NCBI RefSeq assembly: GCF_000526915.1
Contig: NZ_JAGZ01000013.1
Location: 1 to 64,000, forward strand
DNA: 64,000 bases
From: Mycobacterium genavense ATCC 51234
GTDB taxonomy: Bacteria; Actinomycetota; Actinomycetes; Mycobacteriales; Mycobacteriaceae
Reading direction: 5' to 3'
Both the position numbers and the translations under genes were made by a program. Every line of letters starts with the position of its first letter. Within the stretch, counting starts at the first letter, position 1. This document shows positions 8,131 to 15,898 of this stretch, piece by piece. The notes below the pieces were generated by a model, which worked only from the letters and a program-made list of their open reading frames with translations, did no database searches and had not been told where the DNA came from.

Positions 8131-9517
8131 GTGCCGGGGGACCTGTTCGCTGGCTACACAATTCAGTGCAAGGTAGGTCACGGCCGCATGGGAGAGGTCT
8201 ATCTGGCCGAGCATCCACACCTGCCGCGCTCTGACGCGCTGAAGGTATTGCCGCCTCAGCTCACGAGCGATGACGAATTCCGCCTGCGGTTCCTCCGCGA
8301 AGCGGACTCGGCCGCAGCTTTGCGGCATGGCCACATCGTCCCGGTCTACGACCGTGGCGAGTCGAACGGCCACTTGTGGATCTCGACGCAATACGTGAAG
8401 GGCACCGACGCCGCGACGCTATTGCGCACCCAGTACCCGAGCGGCATCCCGAAAGCCGTTGTCTGGGAGATCATTTTCGCGGTCGCCGATGCGTTGGATT
8501 ATGGCCACGCTCGCGGCGTGCTGCACGGTGACGTCAAGCCGGCCAACATCCTTTTGAGCGACGGCACCAACCCCCGGCGAATCATGCTGGCCGACTTCGG
8601 GATTTCGTGGGCACTCGGCGGCGGCGATGGCCTGACCGAGGCCGACACGTTTGTGGGAACCGTGGACTACTGTGCACCCGAACAACTGCAAGGCGCCAGT
8701 CTCGACGGCACGGCAGACCAATACGCGCTGGGCTGTACCGCGTTCCACCTGCTCACCGGGTCGTCGCCGTACCAGGCACCCAGCACTGCCGTGGTCATCG
8801 CCGCGCACCTGTCGGCACCGCCGCCACTGATCAGCGAGCGTCGTGCCGACCTAGTATCTCTCGACGGTGTCTTCACCAAAGTCCTGGCCAAGGAGCCCAG
8901 CGAGCGTTATGCGACGTGCGGGGACTTCGCCGCTGCTCTGATCAGCCTGCTCGACGGCGAGGGCGACGACACTGGAGATTTCCACGACGGGACGACTCAG
9001 CCCTGCGGGTCGGCTGCCGCCACAGACAATTCGAAGAAGCCGCGCAACCGCCGGGCCGGGCTGCTGTCCGTCATCGCGTCCATCGTCGGGGTTGCACTGG
9101 TCGCTGTCGCCGCCTTCTTGTTTAGCAAGCCTGGACACGATTCCGGACCGCCGACTTCTGAGAATCGCAATCCATCCCCCGGTTCAGCTGTCGCGATACG
9201 TCACCGACGGGTCGGGGGTGTTGACCCAATTCGAGGCCGGCATTCTGCAACAGACCTCCGACAAGCTTTACACCGACCGTGGTGCCCGCCTGTGGATGGT
9301 GTACGTCGACAGTTTCGAAGGCCTTCAACCCCTGAAGTGGGTGGAGAACACCGCCCGCGCCAACGGCGTCGCCGGGTCGGACGTCGTTCTGGCCATCGCG
9401 ACCGCTGACCGGCCTTATTGCCTGACAGCCCCGGCGTTCACCGCCAGCGGAAAGGGCGCCGCCGTCGAGATGGTTCGTCAAGACCTGCTCGCCCCGGCGG
9501 TGGCTAACGGGGAGTGA
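8131..9517 (+). pseudogene. Ser/Thr protein kinase joined to an extracellular TPM-like domain, frameshifted
   Basis: Residues 1-280 (from GTG 8131) are a PknB-type kinase: a Gly-rich loop VGHGRMGEV, ATP-binding Lys38, the catalytic loop HGDVKPAN at 132-139, DFG at 155-157 and APE at 182-184. HRD is replaced by HGD, so it is a non-RD kinase. A linker and one membrane helix (about 310-331) follow. From about 9,180 the matching sequence continues in the next frame. This segment (YVTDGSGVLTQFEAG, LWMVYVDSFEG, DVVLAIATADR) resembles TPM/DUF477 domains. The switch lies near a run of five C at 9176-9180. Without the shift this would be a sensor kinase with an outward TPM domain. It may be a true mutation or an indel error. 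The start could also be altered, because gagaagg is followed by an out-of-frame ATG at 8111. Confidence 0.75.
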
Positions 9518-9635
9518 GTACGCGCCGCGATGGACACCGCAAACGGGCTAAGCCTCATACCGAAGTAGTTCGAGGCAACATCGGCCCGCGTTGCAGGCAG
9601 TGTCCCCCGGTGGCGCGCCGAACCCGAAAGGGCCC

Positions 9636-11016
9636 ATGAGCACGACGATTCCCGGCCCGGTTGTCGGCACGCGAATATCTGCCGAATATGCCGGGCAAAT
9701 CGCTCGGTTCGCCTACTTCTGGGCATGGCCGATGGTCAACATGCACAACCGCCTCATGAGCGCGAAGGCGATTCCCGCCCCAGGCTTGGCCGGGGGCTTC
9801 CTGCCCGTCACGCCGCCGAACCGGCTATGCATGCTGCGCGATTACATCGACCCAAGTATGCGGGCGATCGCCTGCCCCAACCAAGACTTGGTCTACGGGC
9901 AGGGCTTCCTGGACCTCGAGATCGAACCCGTCGTCATCCAGATACCCGACTTCGGCGACCGGTTCTGGGTCTATCAGGCCGTCGACCAACGCACCGACAG
10001 CTTCGCCGAACTCGGCGCCATGTACGCGACCCAACCCGGCTTCTACCTTCTAGCACATACCGATTGGGATGGCCCGGTCCCCGACGGGATTACCGAAGTC
10101 TTTCGCTGCCCCACACGCATCGGGGCGACCCGTCCGCGGCTGTTCATGGACGACACGGTCGTGGACTGGGTGGCTATCCAGCCGATCATCAACCAAATCA
10201 ACGGCTACCCGTTGTCTGAATACGATGGGCACACCAAATCCGTTGACTGGTCCCGCATCCCGATCTACCCCGTCGGCCCCGACCATGCCCGCGACAGCGA
10301 AACGTCCTGGGTAGACCCGGAAACCTTCTTCTCCACATTGCCCGCAGTACTTGACGAAGTGCCGCCACTCGCCGGGGAACACAGCCTCTACCACCAAATC
10401 CGCGCGATGCTGGATGCCGCTCGCTGTGACCCCGACATCGACGATGCGGTGACTGCGGCCGCCCACCACAGCGACCGACAACTCGTCGCGCCACTGTTTG
10501 AATTCAGCAATTACGGCCTGGCGCTGCCGCATCACTGGACACAGGTGACCAACGGTGCGCAGTTCGGCACCGACTACTTCACTCGCACCGCCGTGGCCAA
10601 ATCGAGCATGTTCGTCAATCGGAGCGGTGAGACCGCCTACTTCTACCAAGACTTCGATTCCGACGCGGCGCGATTGACGGGGGGCGAACCGCTATTCACT
10701 CACCTTTCTCCCGAATCAACTTCCACCTGCGCAAGGCTTTTGGTCGCTGACCGTGTACAACGAGCACCACTTCTTCCACCCCAACGAACAGGGCCGCTAC
10801 TCACTGGGCACGAAGACCCGAAACCTGCGGCAAAACGACGACGGCTCGCTGACCCTGTACATCGGCGCCCAACCGCCCCGATGCGGCGACATCCCCAACT
10901 GGCTGCCCGCACCGGACAACGAGTTCTCACTCCTGCTGCGCGCCTACTGGCCGACCGCCGAGATCCTCGACGGGCGCTGGACGCCTCCCGCCGTCAAGAA
11001 TCGCTACGCGACATAG
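9636..11016 (+). pseudogene. DUF1254/DUF1214 protein, frameshifted
   Basis: ATG 9636 after gaaaggg opens a DUF1254 domain (FWAWPMVNMHNR, LVYGQGFLDLE, FWVYQAVDQRTDSFAELGAMY). This continues into DUF1214 up to about 10,715. There the frame is lost, and the conserved end (FWSLTVYNEHHF, WLPAPDNEFSLLLRAYWP) continues one frame over to a stop at 11016. One extra base near the gaatcaactt stretch (10713-10722) explains the shift. Proteins of this family are common in mycobacteria; the biochemical role is not firmly known. Without the shift the protein would be about 460 residues. Confidence 0.85.
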
Positions 11017-11497
11017 CGCACAAGATGCGCTGAAGTGGGCGTCGCATAACAGCTCTCGTCGCGTGCGGTTCCGCCGCCACTAGCGATTGCATCGCGGATA
11101 GGTGCATACCGTAGCGTCGGCTGCGCACACCACACGTGCGCTGAAGGCTCAGCGTCGCCGCGTGGACGACGAGGGAAGCGCTTGACTCGGCGACACCGCC
11201 CTGTGATCGGCACAGGTTGAACCCCGTGCGGCCCATTGCGTAAGACAACCCAACTGGCCGGCATTCAGAGTTTCCTCTGATGATCTTGCCTCCACGCTGC
11301 GCCACGATGTATGGGGTCAAGGGGCGGGAGCAACTCGCACGCCGGCTACCCAGCGCAACTATCAGCTGCATCCACGCTGCGGCTGGCATGGCGAACCGAA
11401 TCTGCCCGCCGATGACGTCCTCTCGTAGGTGTCGGCGGACTTGCTTTGTCTATCGGTGCTGATGTGGACATCTGAATAGGACAGGAGAGTAAGTGTT
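11017..11497. other. Intergenic gap before the PE-repeat locus
   Basis: About 480 nt without a supported gene. Short open frames here have no ribosome site or recognisable product. The last 20 nt contain the ribosome site (caggagag) of the following PE gene. No inverted repeat or RNA signature was recognised. Confidence 0.4.
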
Positions 11498-11785
11498 GTG
11501 TCGTTGGTAAGTGTGGCGCCCGAGCAACTCGCGGCCGCCGCAGGCGATGTCGCCGCCATAGGATCCTCGATCGAGGAAGCTTCCGCTACCGCGGCCGCGC
11601 CGACAACGGGTGTGGCTCCCCCCGCGTCTGACTCGGTGTCGGCCCAACTGGCTGAACTCTTTGGCGGACACGCTGTTTCGTACCAGAAAGTCAGCCTTCA
11701 AGCCACGACATTTCACCAGGAATTCGTCCGTACCCTCACCAACTCCGGTGCTTCTTACGCCGAGACGGAAGTAGCCGCCGAATAA
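11498..11785 (+). CDS. PE domain ending at an in-frame TAA
   Basis: A complete 95-residue PE domain (MSLVSVAPEQL start, FHQEF segment, alternating helices) begins at GTG 11498 after caggagag. It stops at TAA 11783, exactly where PE proteins normally pass into their tail. The same frame remains open after this stop and immediately encodes GLKPTTPNPTYPFRPLHPS, which matches the tandem repeats downstream. The TAA is therefore most simply a nonsense mutation inside a longer PE-repeat gene, leaving a free-standing PE domain. Stand-alone PE proteins of about 100 residues are common and can still pair with a PPE partner. Confidence 0.85.
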   Translation: MSLVSVAPEQLAAAAGDVAAIGSSIEEASATAAAPTTGVAPPASDSVSAQLAELFGGHAVSYQKVSLQATTFHQEFVRTLTNSGASYAETEVAAE

Positions 11786-12422
11786 GGGCTCAAGCCAACA
11801 ACGCCAAACCCAACGTATCCGTTCAGGCCATTGCACCCATCGTTCCAGCCGACGCCGTCGGGTGAAGGGTGGCCGGATTTGAAGCCGGCGTACCCCTTTA
11901 AGTTCCGTCCGAGTTATCACCCGACACCGTCGGGTTCCTGGGAGCCGGGTCTGCAGCCTGCGTATCCGTTTAGGCCGCTGCACCCGTCGTTCCAGCCGAC
12001 GCCCTCGGGGACCGGGTGGCCGGGTTTGAAGCCTGCATATCCGTTTAGACCGTTGGAGCCTGCGTGGCAGCCGACGCCGTCGGGTGAGGGGTGGCCGGGT
12101 TTGAGGCCGGCATATCCGTTCCACTTCCGGCCGGGTTATCACCCCACCCCATCGGGCTCGTGGGAGCCGACACTGAAGCCGGCCTACCCATTCCGGCCGC
12201 TACAGCCTGCCTTCCCACTAACACCCGGTGGTGTGTGGCCAGCGGACATTCCGCCTCCGCCGCCAATTCCCGATCGTCCATGAGATCGTCGAGGCCGTAA
12301 TCAAGACCGCCGAAGCGATCATCATAGTGCCGGTCAAGGTAATCGAGGCAGTCTTCGCGGGTGCGGAATGGGTAATCGATGAACTGATTGCGGCCCTGCA
12401 GCAAATACTGCACCACCTCTGA
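11786..12422 (+). pseudogene. Detached tail of the PE-repeat protein: tandem repeats and amphipathic C-terminus
   Basis: Directly after the PE stop the same frame runs to 12283 and encodes five to six tandem Trp/Pro-rich units. It ends in ADIPPPPPIPDRP. One frame over, a clearly helical segment continues to 12422 (IVHEIVEAVIKTAEAI, then hydrophobic VPVKVIEAVFAGAEWVIDEL), ending shortly before a strong hairpin. The likely ancestral gene was PE domain + repeats + amphipathic helix. It would have been broken by one nonsense codon and one frameshift near 12,268. Expression of the repeat part alone is possible but no start with a ribosome site is seen. Confidence 0.6.
11843..12280 (+). repeat. Protein-coding tandem repeats, 72-75 bp units in a 222-bp higher-order array
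   Basis: Units start at 11843, 11918, 11990, 12065, 12140 and (degenerate) 12212. The consensus is xPTPSGxGWPGLKPAYPFRP followed by a variable Lx(P) or FRPxY end. Units 1 and 4, and units 2 and 5, match each other best. This gives a 222-bp higher-order period (11843 to 12065). The invariant core is PTPSG...(W)...PAYPF. Repeat identity at both DNA and protein level implies recent expansion. Confidence 0.85.
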
Positions 12423-12429
12423 CCGACCA

Positions 12430-12472
12430 GAGCGGCCCGGACATCCCCAGCGGACCCGTCCGGGCCGCTCTG
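12430..12472 (+). terminator. Strong hairpin after the PE-repeat locus
   Basis: A perfect 14-bp inverted repeat, agagcggcccggac / gtccgggccgctct, with a 15-nt loop, begins 8 nt after the stop of the helical tail. There is no U-tract. Its position supports the view that the frame ending at 12422 was the true 3' end of the gene. Confidence 0.75.
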
Positions 12473-12912
12473 CGTTAACGAGTGCAGCCAGGCTGCCCCG
12501 GGCCAACTTCCAGTAATATGTTGTAGTGCACAGCATTCCGCCTTCAGACAGTTGTCACACGGCGCAGTGCGGATCACCCGGCAGCTGCCATCGCAGCGCT
12601 AGGCCGTTCGCGTGCCTTTTGTCGTGTCTAGGGTTGGCTGGGATTTCGCGGAGGCTGGGTAGCGCCCGTAGGTCTGATGCTGAGGTCGCCGGCCGGTCAC
12701 CATATTCGATGTCCGTGCACCAGCCGCCACCATGGCGTCCGATAGGGATCCGGACTGGCTCCCAGGCAAATTCGTAGAGCAGCTACGGGCACAAGAGGCG
12801 ACACTCCCTGGTGTAACGCCATATATAATCAGGTATCACAAATATGATCGCTCGCCGCGGCGGAGGGTGTAGTTCTGCCGGGCCAACAGCTATAGGAAGC
12901 CGAGGACACACG
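12473..12912 (+). promoter_or_regulatory. Gap with putative promoter D upstream of the HTH gene
   Basis: No gene is supported in this 440-nt gap. Near its end there is an AT-rich patch with TATAAT (about 12,824) and GTATCACAAATATGATC (12833-12849). The TATGATC core is shared with the elements before the GntR, whiB and kinase genes, but the ATCA-N8 spacing is not kept. TATGAT would serve as a -10 box about 64 nt before GTG 12913. An ATG at 12844 lies inside it and is unlikely to be the start. Confidence 0.4.
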
Positions 12913-13449
12913 GTGGGGAAAGAAAACCCGGACGAAGGTGAAGCGTCGATCATCTCCGGCATGGCCGAAGCCGCGATGCACATGTACCTAACGGCGATCG
13001 AAGCTTTGCCGGACGATAACAACGGCGAGTTCCGGCCGCGGGTTGAGGTCATCCGCGTAAGCCTACGAAAGTTACGAAAGACGTTGTCCGAAGCGGCAAC
13101 CCGCCGCCGGCTTACTCCTCGGGTGATGCTTGCGCTGAGCGAGGCGCGTCGGTGCTACGACGAACTGATGGAGCGGGCCGCGTCCGCTCCGGCCGCCACG
13201 CTTGGCCAGCAACTCTACGTCGCCCGCCTGCATGCCAAACTGACCGCACAAGAGACCGCCAATGGGGCCGGATTGAACGTGGACTTGCTCAACGATTTGG
13301 AAGCCGGTGAGATCCCGACCGAGGACGAGGCCGTCAAGGTCAAGAGTCTGATCGAGGCTCTGGGCAATCACGGCGGATTCCTCAGCAACGGTCATGGAAG
13401 TGGGCGGGACGGGTTGGCCGCACAGGCCGTCGAAGAGTCGACGGCCTAA
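12913..13449 (+). CDS. Unrecognised helical protein with C-terminal XRE-like helix-turn-helix
   Basis: About 178 residues from GTG 12913. The first 100 residues are predicted helical and charged (MAEAAMHMYLTAIEALPDD, RVSLRKLRKTLSEAATRRR). Residues about 100-150 resemble a Cro/C1-type HTH (LGQQLYVARLHAKLTAQETANGAGLNVDLLNDLEAGE), with the usual pattern of an xxLR..G(L)T..E.A start and an LE.GE end. A DNA-binding regulator is the best guess; no ligand domain is seen. An in-frame ATG at 12844 would add an unconserved-looking leader. It stands alone between two hairpins. Confidence 0.65.
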   Translation: MGKENPDEGEASIISGMAEAAMHMYLTAIEALPDDNNGEFRPRVEVIRVSLRKLRKTLSEAATRRRLTPRVMLALSEARRCYDELMERAASAPAATLGQQLYVARLHAKLTAQETANGAGLNVDLLNDLEAGEIPTEDEAVKVKSLIEALGNHGGFLSNGHGSGRDGLAAQAVEESTA

Positions 13450-13477
13450 GGGCGATTCCAGCGCGCCGGCAATCGTG

Positions 13478-13513
13478 CGCCTAGCGGCTGCCCAACGCCC
13501 CAGCCGCTAGGCG
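13478..13513. terminator. Bidirectional hairpin between convergent genes
   Basis: A perfect 13-bp inverted repeat, cgcctagcggctg / cagccgctaggcg, with a 10-nt loop. It lies between the HTH gene (+) and rpfD (-), so it could end transcription from both sides. Confidence 0.75.
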
Positions 13514-13603
13514 TGCCGATCGATATTTCTAAACATGTTGATTTCCAATGGCATTCATACGGGTGCGGCGAGGTGTCGCGTCCCGGTCCGGCCGACCCGA
13601 GCG

Positions 13604-14041
13604 TCAGCCTTTCACCTCGAGTCCATGGCAGCCGCCGCTCTCGTCGGTCAGGAACGTCAGCACATGTTTCAGTGAGCTCACCGGCGACGCGCCGCGGCTA
13701 TACGAGCTGCATTTGGGCCATGCGCCGGGGCCTTGCGTCTCCATGATCCGGTCGGCCACTTCGATCTGTTGCTGCGGGCTTGCTGCCGCCGGCGAGCCGA
13801 CACCCCCGTTGGCGTTCCATGTCGCCTGGCTGATTTGCAAGCCGCCGTACAACCCGTTTCCAGTATCGGCCACCCAGTTTTCACCTGACTCGCATTGCGC
13901 AATCGCTTGCCAGTCAACGTCTTCCGCTTTTGACTGCCCGACCGACATCGCAATCGCCAGACTGAACAGCGCGGACACGATGAGCGCCTCGGCCGTGATC
14001 GCAGATATCAGCCGTCGCGCGCCTATCGCCGCAGTCCTCAT
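13604..14041 (-). CDS. rpfD: Resuscitation-promoting factor, RpfD-like
   Basis: A 145-residue secreted Rpf, a lysozyme-like transglycosylase that cleaves peptidoglycan and promotes exit from dormancy. An N-terminal membrane/signal segment (about 11-35) precedes the Rpf domain (DWQAIAQCESGENW, GLYGGLQISQATW). Glu51 is the expected catalytic acid, and Cys50 and Cys111 the usual disulfide. The end (SLKHVLTFLTDESGGC) matches M. tuberculosis RpfD (Rv2389c) better than RpfC or RpfE, from memory. ATG 14041 overlaps the upstream stop (ATGA), showing translational coupling to the Rv2390c-like gene, the same pair as in M. tuberculosis. Confidence 0.9.
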   Translation of the reverse strand: MRTAAIGARRLISAITAEALIVSALFSLAIAMSVGQSKAEDVDWQAIAQCESGENWVADTGNGLYGGLQISQATWNANGGVGSPAAASPQQQIEVADRIMETQGPGAWPKCSSYSRGASPVSSLKHVLTFLTDESGGCHGLEVKG

Positions 14042-14712
14042 ATCAGGTTGACCCTGCTCGCCAGCCACTGACCGCTCACCTTTGTCATCACCATCCTGAT
14101 GCGGCTCCGCTCAATTGTTAGTTCCGGATTCTTGCGGGTACTGACCGACTGATCGATGAACATCAGCACCACCACCCGGGTGGGGGTAACACCCTTGACC
14201 GCAGCCTCGACGATCTCGCCCCGCGCCACTACATTGTTGTTCGCCAGCAGCGTCCCCAACTTGCCGTTGGCCTTGCTGAACTTTTCATGAAATTCGCCGG
14301 TAGAGCCATTGAGGATCTCGTCCGACTTCCCGACGAGCTTGTCGGCGTTGATGTTGGTCAGCAGGCTGACGTAGCGCTGTGCGGCCTGCAATGCCTCTGT
14401 GGCAGCGACACTTCGGCGATGCTCCGCATAAAGCGATCCCGCACTCAAGCCAGCCGCAATTGACAACACAAGCACCCCCACCACCGCGGCCACCGCAATC
14501 CAGCCAGGTTTGCGACGTGACCGACTGGCTGCAGGCATAACACGCGCCGAATCCGTTATGTCACGGGCAGTTTCGCCGCCCGGCTCGTCGACCTCGGCAC
14601 CGCCAGGTCCCTCCTTGGCATCCGCGCCAGAGCGATCCATCGGGTTCATGTGCCCGGGAACCGGGTCGGCGGATGGCTGATCACTTCCAGCACGAGAACC
14701 TACTTCCAGCAT
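14038..14712 (-). CDS. Mce-associated-type membrane protein (Rv2390c-like), upstream partner of rpfD
   Basis: A protein with an acidic, disordered N-terminus, one membrane helix (GWIAVAAVVGVLVLSIAAG) and an extracytoplasmic domain that resembles Mce-associated proteins. This C-terminal part (RYVSLLTNINADKLVGKSDE, GQWLASRVNLI) has the NTF2-like pattern of that family. Its stop overlaps the rpfD start, so the two are one operon, as with Rv2390c-Rv2389c. The start is uncertain: ATG 14712 is used, with ATG 14649 and 14640 as shorter choices and an in-frame start at 14823 as a longer one. An AT-rich palindrome 28 nt upstream is a likely control site. Confidence 0.8.
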   Translation of the reverse strand: MLEVGSRAGSDQPSADPVPGHMNPMDRSGADAKEGPGGAEVDEPGGETARDITDSARVMPAASRSRRKPGWIAVAAVVGVLVLSIAAGLSAGSLYAEHRRSVAATEALQAAQRYVSLLTNINADKLVGKSDEILNGSTGEFHEKFSKANGKLGTLLANNNVVARGEIVEAAVKGVTPTRVVVLMFIDQSVSTRKNPELTIERSRIRMVMTKVSGQWLASRVNLI

Positions 14713-14739
14713 CACAATGCAAGTCAGATATACAAACGT

Positions 14740-14755
14740 ATCACACGTATGTGAT
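14740..14755 (-). promoter_or_regulatory. Perfect palindrome E upstream of the rpfD operon
   Basis: ATCACA-CGTA-TGTGAT is a perfect 16-bp inverted repeat followed by cgtatatt, in an AT-rich patch 28 nt before the presumed operon start. It shares GTATCACA and TGATC with the patch at 12833-12849. A regulator-binding site is likely. CRP-type sites have the half-sites in the opposite order (TGTGA-N6-TCACA), so this is not a standard Crp site. Confidence 0.5.
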
Positions 14756-14853
14756 CGTATATTGTTACAGTGAGGACCAGAACGGGTGGGTGACGAAGTC
14801 TCCGCGGCGAGCGCTACCGCCACCCTTGGCCGCCAACGTGATCCACCGTCAGT

Positions 14854-15144
14854 TCACGACCACATCGCCAGATTCTTGGCCATGGCGCTGGTGTAGTTGC
14901 CGTGGGCCGTCGCGCCCGCCGCGTGCAACTGGGCCAGCGCGGCGCGCATCATCGCCTCGCCCCGGGCCCAGTGTTGGTGGGCCTGCGCGTGGGCGGTCGC
15001 GCCCTCGCCCGTCCACGTCACGTGCAAATTGCTTACCAGCGAGTCGATTTCGGTGAGCATGCTTTCGGGATAGCGGCCGAACTCGGCCATCCGCTGCACG
15101 GACTCCGCCAACGCCTGCGGGTCGACCCGAAACGCCTCAGCCAC
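14854..15144 (-). CDS. esxE: WXG100 protein EsxE
   Basis: A 96-residue WXG100 protein from GTG 15144. The turn is WTG (HVTWTGEGATAHAQA), and the ending (GNYTSAMAKNLAMWS) matches EsxE (Rv3904c) from memory. It overlaps esxF by 8 nt, so the two are coupled and should form a heterodimer. In M. tuberculosis EsxE-EsxF work with the outer-membrane channel-toxin CpnT, encoded directly downstream. Here the next gene on this strand is instead the Rv2390c-like gene, so no cpnT is adjacent. Confidence 0.92.
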   Translation of the reverse strand: MAEAFRVDPQALAESVQRMAEFGRYPESMLTEIDSLVSNLHVTWTGEGATAHAQAHQHWARGEAMMRAALAQLHAAGATAHGNYTSAMAKNLAMWS

Positions 15145-15448
15145 GGTGCAACCCCCGGACCAGCTGCGTGGAAACGGTCTCGTTGTGCTGGTAGGCCTGA
15201 CCGGCCTGGGCCACCGCGCTGGCCAAAACCGACAATCCCGTCTGGACCTCGACGGCCCCGCGCTGCCACAGCTCCCATGCGGCGGCGTAGGCGCTTCCCG
15301 ACCCGCCCTGCCAGCCGCCCAGCATTTGGCCGACCTGACCGTCCAGCTCGGCCAGCCGGCTGCGCAGGTTCTCGGCGGCACCCAGCAGGGACTTGGCAAA
15401 ACCGTCCATCATCTGCGGATCGACGCGCAGCTCGCTGCCTGCAGCCAT
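15137..15448 (-). CDS. esxF: WXG100 protein EsxF
   Basis: A 103-residue WXG100 protein. The turn is WQG in GQMLGGWQGGSGSAYAAAWELW, and the C-terminal QAYQHNETVSTQLVRG matches EsxF (Rv3905c). It is the first gene of the esxF-esxE pair and is divergent from the glutaredoxin-like gene at 15518. The 69-nt space between them must carry both promoters. Confidence 0.92.
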   Translation of the reverse strand: MAAGSELRVDPQMMDGFAKSLLGAAENLRSRLAELDGQVGQMLGGWQGGSGSAYAAAWELWQRGAVEVQTGLSVLASAVAQAGQAYQHNETVSTQLVRGLHRG

Positions 15449-15517
15449 AGCCGCAACCTAATGAGTGCCGGGGCCGCCCACAATTCACCCGTGAGTGCGC
15501 ACAGGCACACTGGTGCC

Positions 15518-15778
15518 ATGACCGATCGCCCGAAGATCGAGCTGCTGACCCGCGCCGGGTGCACCATTTGTAAAAAGGCCTACGCCCGGCTGGCCGAACT
15601 GGCCGGGGAGCTGGATTTCGACCTGACGGCCACCGACGTCGACGCCGCCGCGGCGGCCGGCAACCCCGGGCTGCGGGCTGAGTTCGGCGACCGGCTGCCC
15701 GTGATTTTGCTGGATGGCCGCGAGCACAGTTACTGGGAGATCGACGAGCCGCGGCTGCGGGCCGACCTCGCTCGATAA
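15518..15778 (+). CDS. Glutaredoxin-like thiol-redox protein (DUF836, Rv0508-like)
   Basis: An 86-residue protein with an N-terminal redox motif CTICKKA after a beta strand (KIELLTRAG). It has the short thioredoxin-fold pattern of DUF836 proteins, including the cis-Pro segment RLPVILLDG. It corresponds to Rv0508, which directly precedes hemA in M. tuberculosis, so this marks the start of the conserved syntenic block. ATG 15518 is preferred; GTG 15491 in the same frame would add nine residues. Confidence 0.85.
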   Translation: MTDRPKIELLTRAGCTICKKAYARLAELAGELDFDLTATDVDAAAAAGNPGLRAEFGDRLPVILLDGREHSYWEIDEPRLRADLAR

Positions 15779-15898
15779 CGCCGTGACCACCGGCCCGGGG
15801 GAGTGGACTCATTATTTGGTAGCCCACCGAATAAACGTTTACCGTAGACAGCAGTTCAGTTACTGGAGTAGCGAGGGAGCTGGCCAGGTGATGCTGCC

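Noticed and set aside
11843-12280. CRISPR-like or non-coding tandem array
   Set aside because: Unit lengths are multiples of three, the frame is preserved, and amino-acid conservation is clear. There are no unique spacers or cas genes.
14740-14755. A standard Crp site
   Set aside because: The half-sites are in the order TCACA-N4-TGTGA, the reverse of the Crp consensus TGTGA-N6-TCACA.
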